Assembly (NCBI RefSeq): GCF_003987185.1
Contig: NZ_PIPS01000001.1
Span: 1,054,001 to 1,118,000, forward strand
Length of the DNA stretch: 64,000 nucleotides
Direction: 5' to 3'
Source: Idiomarina aquatica
Lineage (GTDB): Bacteria; Pseudomonadota; Gammaproteobacteria; Enterobacterales; Alteromonadaceae
Numbering within the stretch: the first letter of the stretch is position 1; each line of letters begins with the position of its first letter. Below, piece by piece: positions 57,070 through 64,000 of the stretch. Under the pieces are notes generated by a model, which saw only the letters and a program-made list of their open reading frames with translations, did not search any database and had not been told where the DNA came from. Made by a program: the position numbers and the translations under genes.

Positions 57070-57550
57070 ATTAAGTTCAGAACAGTCAATAAAAGCTGTG
57101 CCTCGCAGCCAACGCGGTGCAGCATTAGCGATGGCAGTATTTATCATTGTTGTGCTGAGTTTAGTCGGTAGCGCTGTTATTACCATGCTAAATAATACAT
57201 CGAAAGCAACCGTCAGTGAGGTTTATGGCGCTCGTGCATTGTTCGCAGCACGCAGCGGCGCCGAAATATTTCTTGCAAACAGGCTGTTAGAGAGCCCGGA
57301 TAGCATTACGTTGGGTGATTGTACACCCCGTGAGGAGAACCAAGCGCCTAGCGAGCGAGATGAGCCTACCGAAATTCCTTTTATCAACGAAGGCGGTTTA
57401 TCCTCGTGTCAGGCTTATGTTCATTGCGACCATGTGACTACGCCAACCGGTAGCATCCATGTACGGGTTGAATCCATTGGCAGTTGCGAGATAGGTGGTG
57501 AAAACTATACTCGCGTTCTTCTATTGGAGGCCAGTGATGCGGTGCTGTAG
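57050..57550 (+). CDS. mshP: MSHA biogenesis protein MshP (PilX-like)
   Basis: PilX/GspK-like minor pilin-type protein of about 166 residues from ATG 57050, four bases after GAGG. RSQRGAALAMAVFIIVVLSLVG is the prepilin-like leader and hydrophobic helix, with A rather than F/M after the glycine and no glutamate at +5, as usual for PilX/MshP proteins. FAARSGAEIFLANRLL follows. Three or four cysteines lie in the head. The frame extends upstream to 56990 inside mshO without support. It overlaps mshQ by 14 bases. Confidence 0.85.
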   Translation: MSRMCHKLSSEQSIKAVPRSQRGAALAMAVFIIVVLSLVGSAVITMLNNTSKATVSEVYGARALFAARSGAEIFLANRLLESPDSITLGDCTPREENQAPSERDEPTEIPFINEGGLSSCQAYVHCDHVTTPTGSIHVRVESIGSCEIGGENYTRVLLLEASDAVL

Positions 57551-60500
57551 ATCGCTATTGACCAGCTTAGTATTAATGACCTTACCCGTTATTGCGGCCG
57601 ACTACGGCACTCAGAAAAACAATGTTCCTTCTGGGTGTGACCAACAGGGTAATGGCCCAGTCGAGTGCCCCAATGGCCTCACGCTACAATGGGGCGACAC
57701 CATTAGTGCTACTAAAGCGACAATCATTAACGTAACCGGTAATGCAGATTTGCAAAATGCCAACATTAGTGGTGGTATCACCATCAATGTTGATAATGGT
57801 AATCTCAGCACTAATTCTGGTTTTTTTACCGATGGGGCTCTTAACGTTAGCGGCACAATTACCTTTGCCAATAACAACACGATTGCAGGCAACATCTCGG
57901 CCGGCACCATCAATGCGTCCAACGGCAGCAACAATAACTATCAAGCTGACGTTACAGTAACTAATAGTTTTACCGGAGGCTTCGGAACTACCATTGGTGG
58001 AAACTTATCGGGTGGCGATATCATCACCGGAAGCTCGACGGCGATTAGTGGGAGCCTAAGCGGTGATAATATCACTCTTGCGTATCAAACGACCGTAGCA
58101 GGTGACATTTCAGCCAACTCTCTCTGGACCGATTCGGCAACTGACATTGGTGGCAGTATTCAGGCAGGAGGCATAACCATTGGTTCAGCAAGCAATGTTG
58201 CCGGTTCGATTAGCGGCTCCAACTTCGTTCAGTTAGCCCCCAGCAACTCCACATTCTCCGGCAGTGTTAGCTCAAACGGTGATATTTATATTGGCAGTGG
58301 CAACAGTGTCACTGGAACTATATCGGGGAACAACATAACAACAGATAGTCCGGTAATTATTAACGGGAACATTAGCGCAAACGGTGATTTCGATTTAGCC
58401 AGTGGCAGTCAGGTTAACGGCGATGTTAATGCAAGCAATATCGTGATACGCGCCAGCAATTCCGAGATTGACGGAACCGTCGTTGCCAATGGTGACATCG
58501 TAATCGGTAGCGGTTCAGGAATTGACGGTTCGGCATCGGCAGACAGTATTGAAATGCAAGATTCTAATGCCTATATCACAGAAAATGCGTTTGCTGATAC
58601 CCTCATTGATATTGGCTGGGGTGGGTCTATCGGAGGTGATGCCACGGCGCCAACCATCATTAACGACAGCGGTGACGAAAATGCTGTGGCTGGCGGTCGT
58701 TATTGCGATGACTCCAACAGTAGCGTAGACCCAAACGACGCCTTCGAGTGTCAAACGGGTTCTGGACCTGCGGACCCCGGTGACGATAACGGTGGCAACA
58801 CAGATTACACACTCAGTTGCCAGCAACTTGCCGAACTCTCACAATACGGTATCGTCGGCTCTAGCCGTTTTACGGCAGGCTCTGGTTCAGTCATTAATAA
58901 CAACGACATCGACGACGAAGATGGAAACACGCCTACACCACAAGGCACCATCGATACCGTCGACTTACCCTATCCCCCACTTGATCCGTCAACTTTCCCG
59001 ACGTTCTCAGGCGGCAGTGACGTTACCAATGGTACAAATGTGTCCGCTGGCACATACGACGTAGTAAGAATTTCCGGTAATAACGGACAAACAACGTTTG
59101 CCGGCGGCACCTACTTTATCGAGGAACTTCGGTTCAGCACGCAAAATAACTCGGCAACGCTTGCTCCAGGCACTTATTATATCGGCGAATTAAATTTAGG
59201 TAATAATTCAAGCGTTAATATTGCTCCTGAAGGTCAAGTAAAAATATACATTCGTGATGGTGTTAACGGCGGCAACGATATCTCATTTAACAATAGCGGA
59301 AGAACGCGTGATTTAATCGTTTACCTCTACGATAATGCAGATTTTATTATTGGAAACTACTGCAACAGCGCTAATAATTGTCCAGAGTTTACCTTTAACG
59401 GCAGTATATACAGCCCATACGAAACGGTTGATATTGAATTCGGACAAAACACCAATTATAAGGGTAGCGCGTTGACTCAGGGCACTGTGAGTTTCGGAAG
59501 TAACACCGAGATTACCTATTCCGAACAAGATCAGCGCGACAGCCTGGAAGCCCAAGGATGCGATCCCGCCATATTGGATGATGAACCTACGAGCATAAAC
59601 CACTACCGACTGTCTTTTCCATCATCCACGGTCAGTTGTCTCGCCGCAAATGTTGATGTTTTCGCCTGCAGTAATCAGCCCGACAACCCAGTTTGTGGCA
59701 TAGTCACCGAAGCAGAAACCAGCATTACACTGAACTCATCCGCGTTGGGTAGCTCGTGGGGGAGCGGGAATAGCGAAAATATTAGTCTCGTTGAAGGCCA
59801 AGCCTCTGCAAATCTAAGCTGGGTAAGTGGCGGTACCACCTCCATATCAATAGCCAATCCTTCTGTGAGTGCGACCAATCCTTTTGTGTGTTATTCCAGC
59901 GGTACTCAAAATAGCAACTGTGAAATTGAATTTAAAACGGCCGGATTGATTATTACCGCAACCGATGGCATCAGCGACATCGCAGGCCAATCAGCCGGGA
60001 GTAACTTCTCAACCATGCTTCGCGCGGTGGAGACAAATACCACAACAGGCGCTTGTCAGGCTGCAATATCAGGCCAACAAACCGTAAAAATGGGCATAGA
60101 GGCAATCAATCCGACCAGCTTTGCTGGTAATGCCTATACAGTTTCCTCATCTTTGGACTCACAAACCCTTGAGCCATTTAATTTAGGGAGTGTCCCAGCA
60201 AATAAGGAAAATATCGTAACAACGTTGCAGGTTAACTTTGACACTAATGGCGAAGCAACTTTAGATAATCAATATCCCGATGTTGGACAATTGCGTCTGC
60301 ACGCTGCTGTCGAAGTTGTCGGTCAGTCGCCCAATCCTTCATTCATCCTTTCGGGTACCAGCATCAATAACTTTGTCGTTAAACCGTTTGAGTTGCGTCT
60401 TACCGCCAGCAACAAACAAGGCCAGTTAGCACCAGGCAACGCAGACGGCTTTACCGCGGCCGCCGAAGCTTTTGAAGTAACCGTGCAGAGCCTTACAGAG

Positions 60501-61694
60501 AGCGGTGAACTAACAGATAATTTCGGTAACGAAACGACACCTTACACGCTTGATTTCAATCTAACCAGTGTCGTTTTTCCGACCCAAGGCGTGGGTGAAA
60601 ACTCTCTCAGTAAAGGGGCTGAAACAGACTACGGAGCAGAAAAAACATGGGAATCGGTAAGCTGGCCTGAGGTGGGCAATATACTGTTACAACCAAGCCT
60701 ATCAGACGGGAATCTAACCAACGATTATCTAGGCGCGGGCGATATCAACAACGCTACGCTCAATCGCGCAGCCATTAATGTAGGTCGTTTTTATCCGGAT
60801 CATTTCAAACTGACCAGTAGTTCTCTCTCGAATACTTGCACCAATTTTAGCTACATGGGGCAGTCAAACATCGAGTTAAACTATACCGTTGCAGCGCGCA
60901 ACGCCGACAATGTCACGACGAAAAATTACGATAACGAGACACGAAATTACCCGGTAGCAGAAGTCCTAGAAGGTGCATATTCAATGCCTCAAAGCGGCAC
61001 CAACTATACCGATTTATCGTCGCGTTGGAGTTCATCAGGTACAGTCGTATGGGTCGACGGCGAGCTAATATATTCAAGCGACAATGGAGTGTTCGAGCGA
61101 CGCTTAGATGATACACCCGATGGCCCCTATGATGAATTGACCGTTGGATTAATGATAGCCGCGGACAGTGAACCTCACGATCGCGACTTTAACGCTGTAG
61201 ACAAAACCATAAACGGCTCTGCAGTGCCTTTGAGTGACACCCTTGACTTGCGCTATGGCCGCACCGTTTTGGCTAATTTATTTGGCCCCGCAAATACCGA
61301 TCTCAGTATTGTACTCACAAACCAATACTACTCAGAAAACGGCAGATTTATCACCAACACCGACGACGATTGCTTTGAAGTGAGTCATGATAGCAGCGCG
61401 GTGTTAACCTCCGCCTTTGATGTCACCAACGATGAAAACATCACCAGCGGCACGGCAATTTTAGAGGATGGCCAACTGCCAGCAGATAGTTTTTTCCTTG
61501 CAGCGCCGGCTAGCGAAGGTCTTTATGATCTTTGTTTTGCTACAGAAGACTACCTAACCTTTGATTGGGGAGAATTACCAAACTCGCTTGATAGTGGTAA
61601 TGCAGTTTGTAGCGATAACGATCCTCGCGCAACCGCTAACTTTGGTTTATACCGGGGGAATGATCGGGTGATTTATTGGTTGGAAAGGTGGTGA
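57537..61694 (+). CDS. mshQ: Large MSHA biogenesis protein MshQ (polymer-forming repeats + DUF6701)
   Basis: Exported protein of 1385 residues from ATG 57537, which has GGAGG six bases upstream. The signal peptide is at about 1-21 (VIAA). Residues about 55-375 are glycine/asparagine/serine-rich short repeats (GSISGSN, GTISGNN, GNISANGDFDL, GDVNASN, GTVVANGDIVIGSG) that read as a beta-helix/bactofilin-like stack. Residues about 498-675 form a second beta-rich polymer-forming-type domain. From about 688 to the end is the MshQ-specific DUF6701 region with GRFYPDHFKL at about 1082 and the final GNDRVIYWLERW. The probable role is a pilus-tip or surface adhesin-like component; no experimental function is known to me. 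Confidence 0.87.
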   Translation: MRCCRSLLTSLVLMTLPVIAADYGTQKNNVPSGCDQQGNGPVECPNGLTLQWGDTISATKATIINVTGNADLQNANISGGITINVDNGNLSTNSGFFTDGALNVSGTITFANNNTIAGNISAGTINASNGSNNNYQADVTVTNSFTGGFGTTIGGNLSGGDIITGSSTAISGSLSGDNITLAYQTTVAGDISANSLWTDSATDIGGSIQAGGITIGSASNVAGSISGSNFVQLAPSNSTFSGSVSSNGDIYIGSGNSVTGTISGNNITTDSPVIINGNISANGDFDLASGSQVNGDVNASNIVIRASNSEIDGTVVANGDIVIGSGSGIDGSASADSIEMQDSNAYITENAFADTLIDIGWGGSIGGDATAPTIINDSGDENAVAGGRYCDDSNSSVDPNDAFECQTGSGPADPGDDNGGNTDYTLSCQQLAELSQYGIVGSSRFTAGSGSVINNNDIDDEDGNTPTPQGTIDTVDLPYPPLDPSTFPTFSGGSDVTNGTNVSAGTYDVVRISGNNGQTTFAGGTYFIEELRFSTQNNSATLAPGTYYIGELNLGNNSSVNIAPEGQVKIYIRDGVNGGNDISFNNSGRTRDLIVYLYDNADFIIGNYCNSANNCPEFTFNGSIYSPYETVDIEFGQNTNYKGSALTQGTVSFGSNTEITYSEQDQRDSLEAQGCDPAILDDEPTSINHYRLSFPSSTVSCLAANVDVFACSNQPDNPVCGIVTEAETSITLNSSALGSSWGSGNSENISLVEGQASANLSWVSGGTTSISIANPSVSATNPFVCYSSGTQNSNCEIEFKTAGLIITATDGISDIAGQSAGSNFSTMLRAVETNTTTGACQAAISGQQTVKMGIEAINPTSFAGNAYTVSSSLDSQTLEPFNLGSVPANKENIVTTLQVNFDTNGEATLDNQYPDVGQLRLHAAVEVVGQSPNPSFILSGTSINNFVVKPFELRLTASNKQGQLAPGNADGFTAAAEAFEVTVQSLTESGELTDNFGNETTPYTLDFNLTSVVFPTQGVGENSLSKGAETDYGAEKTWESVSWPEVGNILLQPSLSDGNLTNDYLGAGDINNATLNRAAINVGRFYPDHFKLTSSSLSNTCTNFSYMGQSNIELNYTVAARNADNVTTKNYDNETRNYPVAEVLEGAYSMPQSGTNYTDLSSRWSSSGTVVWVDGELIYSSDNGVFERRLDDTPDGPYDELTVGLMIAADSEPHDRDFNAVDKTINGSAVPLSDTLDLRYGRTVLANLFGPANTDLSIVLTNQYYSENGRFITNTDDDCFEVSHDSSAVLTSAFDVTNDENITSGTAILEDGQLPADSFFLAAPASEGLYDLCFATEDYLTFDWGELPNSLDSGNAVCSDNDPRATANFGLYRGNDRVIYWLERW

Positions 61695-61725
61695 GTGTTC
61701 TTATCTCGCATACACTGCTTACCAT

Positions 61726-61753
61726 AAAAAACCCGGCGCCCGCCGGGTTTTTT
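61726..61753. terminator. Strong bidirectional terminator between mshQ and mshA
   Basis: AAAAAACCCGGCG and CGCCGGGTTTTTT are perfect 13-base arms around CC. With T-runs on both strands it can stop both mshQ (plus) and mshA (minus) transcription. Confidence 0.9.
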
Positions 61754-61800
61754 GTTCGTTATCCTAGAGTGATACTAGGGTGAAGATTTTCAGTAAGTGA

Positions 61801-62328
61801 TTAACAACCATTAGTTACTGCGGTTATTACAGGCTTCGCTATGAAATCATCCTCTGTCCCTGCTGTATCATCAGAACCATCGTCAGCTACGGCAGCACGA
61901 TAGACGACATAGCATTCAGCATCCGTACTTCCGTCTGCTGTCACATCTAAGTCTGTGGGGAAAATAACTAAATCATCATCTGACACATTAGTATTTCCAG
62001 ACCAACCTGAAGCTACGACGTTGTCCCAGTCTCCTTCAACGTCTAAGGCTGCAAAAATTCCAGCTTCAGTTGCTGCTGGGTATCCATTCGTAACATCGAC
62101 AGAGTTACCGTTACCTATACTAACTGAGGCATCATTAGAATTGATAAGAGCCTTTCCGTGAACCATCTCAGAAGCCGCTTTAGCACTGCCAAGTAGACCG
62201 TTAACTGTGCTCGTCCGAGCATCACTCGAAAAATTAATAAACTGAGGCGCAGCCGTAACCGCCAAAATCCCTAATACCACGATCACGATGATCAGTTCGA
62301 TCAGTGTGAAACCTTTTTGATTGCGCAT
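61801..62328 (-). CDS. mshA: MSHA major pilin MshA
   Basis: Type IVa prepilin of 175 residues, probably the main subunit of the mannose-sensitive-haemagglutinin-type pilus used for surface attachment. The leader is MRNQKG, cut before F7; the hydrophobic helix FTLIELIIVIVVLGILAVTAA has the conserved glutamate at +5, then PQFINFSSDARTSTVNGLLGS, the MshA-type continuation. A cysteine pair (C in DAECYVVY and the C-terminal NGC) could form the D-loop. It lies 62 bases downstream of mshB and faces a strong terminator. Confidence 0.9.
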   Translation of the reverse strand: MRNQKGFTLIELIIVIVVLGILAVTAAPQFINFSSDARTSTVNGLLGSAKAASEMVHGKALINSNDASVSIGNGNSVDVTNGYPAATEAGIFAALDVEGDWDNVVASGWSGNTNVSDDDLVIFPTDLDVTADGSTDAECYVVYRAAVADDGSDDTAGTEDDFIAKPVITAVTNGC

Positions 62329-62390
62329 GATAGTACTCTCTCTTTGTTTTACTAAGTTAAAAAATAAGTCGTTAAACGCGGGCCACGCTA

Positions 62391-63002
62391 TCAGTTATCG
62401 TTATTACTGAACACGGTGACACCACCATTTCTGGGGTTGTACACAAAGGCATTGCCGGTGGTGCGATAGTCCTCACCTGCCGGTTCTGCGGCCAAGTTTT
62501 TGATGGTGTTCGCCAGATAGTAAACACACAACTGATTATCCATACTGGGTTCTGGATTCGGGGTGGCGTAGGTGAAATAGCGATTTTCGCCTAAGCCATT
62601 ATAGTCGTCGGTGACGGTGGGTGAGCCTTGCAGTATGCCCTGCATCAGGCTCACGCAATCGGCGCCGGTTAAATTGGCATCGTGAATGCTGTCATCGCCT
62701 CGTGCGGTAACCGGGTAACCGGTGTTGCCATCAACATAAATCGGCAACGAGTCCAGTTCGACCTGTGCGCCGGCACCATTGCTGTCATTGCCGCGCGGGC
62801 GGCCTCGCAGTTCCCATTCACCACGGGCGATACCAACCGCACTGGCAAAGCCACCGGCTACCCCTTCGATCGCTGAGTCTTCAGCATCGGCGGTTACGTC
62901 GGTAAAGCGCGGCAAGGCCGAGGCAGCAAGCAGCCCTAGTATGACCACCACAATGATCAACTCGATAATGGTAAAACCTGATTGTTGCTTTGCCGAAACC
63001 AT
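62391..63002 (-). CDS. mshB: MSHA pilin-like protein MshB
   Basis: Prepilin of 203 residues. The leader MVSAKQQSG is cut before FTIIELIIVVVILGLLAASALP, with glutamate at +5; RFTDVTADAEDSAIEGVAGGFASAVG follows. Two cysteines lie in the head (DCVSLMQG, QLCVYY), spaced like those in MshB. A second pilin next to the mshA gene and after mshF is the standard order. A predicted promoter with an inverted repeat lies in the 78-base gap before it. Confidence 0.88.
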   Translation of the reverse strand: MVSAKQQSGFTIIELIIVVVILGLLAASALPRFTDVTADAEDSAIEGVAGGFASAVGIARGEWELRGRPRGNDSNGAGAQVELDSLPIYVDGNTGYPVTARGDDSIHDANLTGADCVSLMQGILQGSPTVTDDYNGLGENRYFTYATPNPEPSMDNQLCVYYLANTIKNLAAEPAGEDYRTTGNAFVYNPRNGGVTVFSNNDN

Positions 63003-63038
63003 CAGTTATTTCCTTAAAAAATGTAAGAATATTCTATA

Positions 63039-63053
63039 ACGTAATGTTTACGT
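63039..63053. repeat. Inverted repeat over the mshB -10 (candidate operator)
   Basis: ACGTAA-TGT-TTACGT: perfect six-base arms with a three-base centre, overlapping the predicted -10. A repressor or activator site is plausible; no candidate protein is visible in the window. Confidence 0.4.
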
Positions 63054-63073
63054 TTCATAGTCTTTACGGTCAA
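63045..63073 (-). promoter_or_regulatory. Predicted mshB(-mshA) promoter
   Basis: Minus-strand TTGACC (63068-63073), 17 bases, TAAACA (63045-63050). The start would lie about 37 bases before the mshB ATG. Confidence 0.4.
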
Positions 63074-63080
63074 ACTGTCA

Positions 63081-63527
63081 TCATTTCAACTGCCCTGTGC
63101 GGGCGTCATAAACAAGCCGCAATGTCGCTTCAGCGTCTGTCGTAGCTACCCAAAACCAACATTGCTGCGACTGCAGTTCGACACGCGGATGCAAACGTCC
63201 GCCGGCTAACATTTGCCATAACCGTAGACAGCCATTGTCAATGCCGGGCCATCCCTGCCGATTCATGCGTACCTGAAAGTCCTCTCGTTGCGTTTGCAAC
63301 GTTATTTGCGGAGGCTTTCCCTGCCGCAGCCATTCGGTCCGCGCCAGCATCGCGTTTTCATTAAAGCGCTTTTGCACGACCTCGCGTTCAGCAGCCTGCC
63401 AGCCCCAGCGGTCGTTAAATATACCCACCTCGAGCAACTTCATCACCAGCAGCGCCATCACCGTAATCACCACCAGGTTCTGCAACCAGCGCAATAACCG
63501 TGAGCGTGACTTTTCTTCGGCGCTCAT
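63081..63527 (-). CDS. mshF: MSHA biogenesis protein MshF
   Basis: Bitopic protein of about 148 residues from ATG 63527, with a basic cytoplasmic end (EEKSRSRLLRW), one membrane span (about 17-36, NLVVITVMALLVMKLLEVGI) and a periplasmic region with NRQGWPGIDNGCLRLWQML and two cysteines. Low-similarity family; identity rests on the place between mshG and mshB. Its ATG overlaps the mshG stop by one base behind a GGGGGG ribosome site. Confidence 0.85.
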   Translation of the reverse strand: MSAEEKSRSRLLRWLQNLVVITVMALLVMKLLEVGIFNDRWGWQAAEREVVQKRFNENAMLARTEWLRQGKPPQITLQTQREDFQVRMNRQGWPGIDNGCLRLWQMLAGGRLHPRVELQSQQCWFWVATTDAEATLRLVYDARTGQLK

Positions 63528-64000
63528 CAGCCCCCCTGGTAAGCACTCATCATGTCCCACATTGGGGTAAAAATACCCAGCGCCAGAATCAGTACCATGA
63601 CAGCGACCACCGCTATCATGGCGGGCTCGATGCGGGCCGTCAGGGTTTTCAGGTCGTAATCGGTTTCACGCTCATAATACTCGGCCACCTCTTTTAATAG
63701 CGTATCGATGCGTCCGGTTTCTTCCCCTACCACGATCATTTGCATCACTAGCGGTGTAAACAGGCTTGACTGCCTGGCCGCACGCGACAAATTGTCGCCC
63801 CGTTCGATGGAGCGGCGAATGTCGATGATTTTCTTTTCCATCCAGGCGTTGTCCACTGCCTCGGCTACCAGCGACAAGGCTTGGGTCAGTGGCACTCCCG
63901 CCCCCAGCATCACCGAAAACGATCGTGAAAACCGCGCCAGCATTGAACGTTCTAAAATGCTACCTATCACCGGCACCTTAAGTTTTAAACTGTCCCAAAA
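63527..64000 (-). CDS. mshG: MSHA inner-membrane platform protein MshG, partial (N-terminus outside window)
   Basis: PilC/GspF-type inner-membrane platform protein for pilus assembly. The last 157 residues are visible; the family is around 400, so the first repeat and half lie beyond the window end. The second GspF domain shows VPVIGSILERSMLARFSRSF, LGAGVPLTQALSLVAEAV, QMIVVGEETGRIDTLL and the final hydrophobic span VAVMVLILALGIFTPMWDMM. It overlaps mshF by one base. Confidence 0.92.
   Translation of the reverse strand, partial: FWDSLKLKVPVIGSILERSMLARFSRSFSVMLGAGVPLTQALSLVAEAVDNAWMEKKIIDIRRSIERGDNLSRAARQSSLFTPLVMQMIVVGEETGRIDTLLKEVAEYYERETDYDLKTLTARIEPAMIAVVAVMVLILALGIFTPMWDMMSAYQGG

Noticed and set aside
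57537-58700. Repetitive sequence in mshQ that might suggest a CRISPR or tandem-repeat array
   Set aside because: The repeats are at the amino-acid level, irregular in length and in one continuous reading frame; no direct repeats with unique spacers.
62329-62390. Sigma-54-like TGGC...TT element before mshA
   Set aside because: The -12 GC is absent (GG-N10-AC), so the match is not convincing although rpoN is present in the genome.

Overview
The window comes from the chromosome of a marine-type gammaproteobacterium, most likely an Alteromonadales member close to Idiomarina (inference from gene content and order; no 16S gene is present). Almost everything is conserved core genome. Coding density is very high, with many 1 to 20 base overlaps. 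No tRNA, rRNA, CRISPR array, insertion sequence, prophage or integrase was seen.

Layout. 1-12.4 kb, minus strand: the dcw (division and cell wall) cluster, read mraZ-rsmH-ftsL-ftsI-murE-murF-mraY-murD-ftsW-murG-murC (murC cut by the window start), with a promoter and three evenly spaced MraZ boxes upstream. 12.6-12.95 kb: RNase P RNA (rnpB). 13-17.3 kb: rsmI divergent from lpoA-yraN-diaA-dolP. 17.3-22.4 kb, minus: sspB, sspA, the cytochrome bc1 operon petABC, a structured gene-free element, and rpsI/rplM with a hairpin leader. 22.6-26.9 kb: zapE divergent from zapG, then degQ and degS. 26.9-32.1 kb, minus: a tetR-type regulator, mlaFEDCB, ibaG, murA. 32.3-40.4 kb, plus: kdsD-kdsC-lptC-lptA-lptB-rpoN-hpf-ptsN-rapZ-ptsO-mgtE. 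40.4-43.8 kb: the pmbA/tldD protease pair flanking yjgA. 43.8-53 kb, minus: mreB-mreC-mreD-maf-rng-yhdP-nitrilase. 53-54.9 kb: a secreted coiled-coil/PEGA/sulfatase-modifying-factor-like protein. 55-64 kb: one end of the MSHA type IV pilus locus.

Functionally the window is an envelope-building chromosome segment. It covers peptidoglycan precursor synthesis and septation (dcw), its outer-membrane activator LpoA, rod shape (mreBCD), LPS precursor Kdo synthesis and LPS export (kds, lpt), phospholipid retrograde transport (mla), envelope quality control (degQ, degS, dolP, yhdP), sigma-54 with its nitrogen-PTS partners, and a surface pilus.

No wholly new system was found. The points most worth a second look are: (i) the MSHA locus, where mshD-O-P-Q runs on the plus strand against mshG-F-B-A and mshC on the minus strand; (ii) MshQ, a large secreted protein with a repetitive beta-helix-like front half; (iii) the coiled-coil/PEGA/SUMF1-like protein without the FGE cysteines between mreB and mshC; (iv) a TetR regulator upstream of the mla genes, with inverted repeats in both flanking control regions; (v) the structured 21.2-21.5 kb element; and (vi) the rplM leader hairpin with a UUCG loop. 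Promoters and operators were identified by eye and are tentative.
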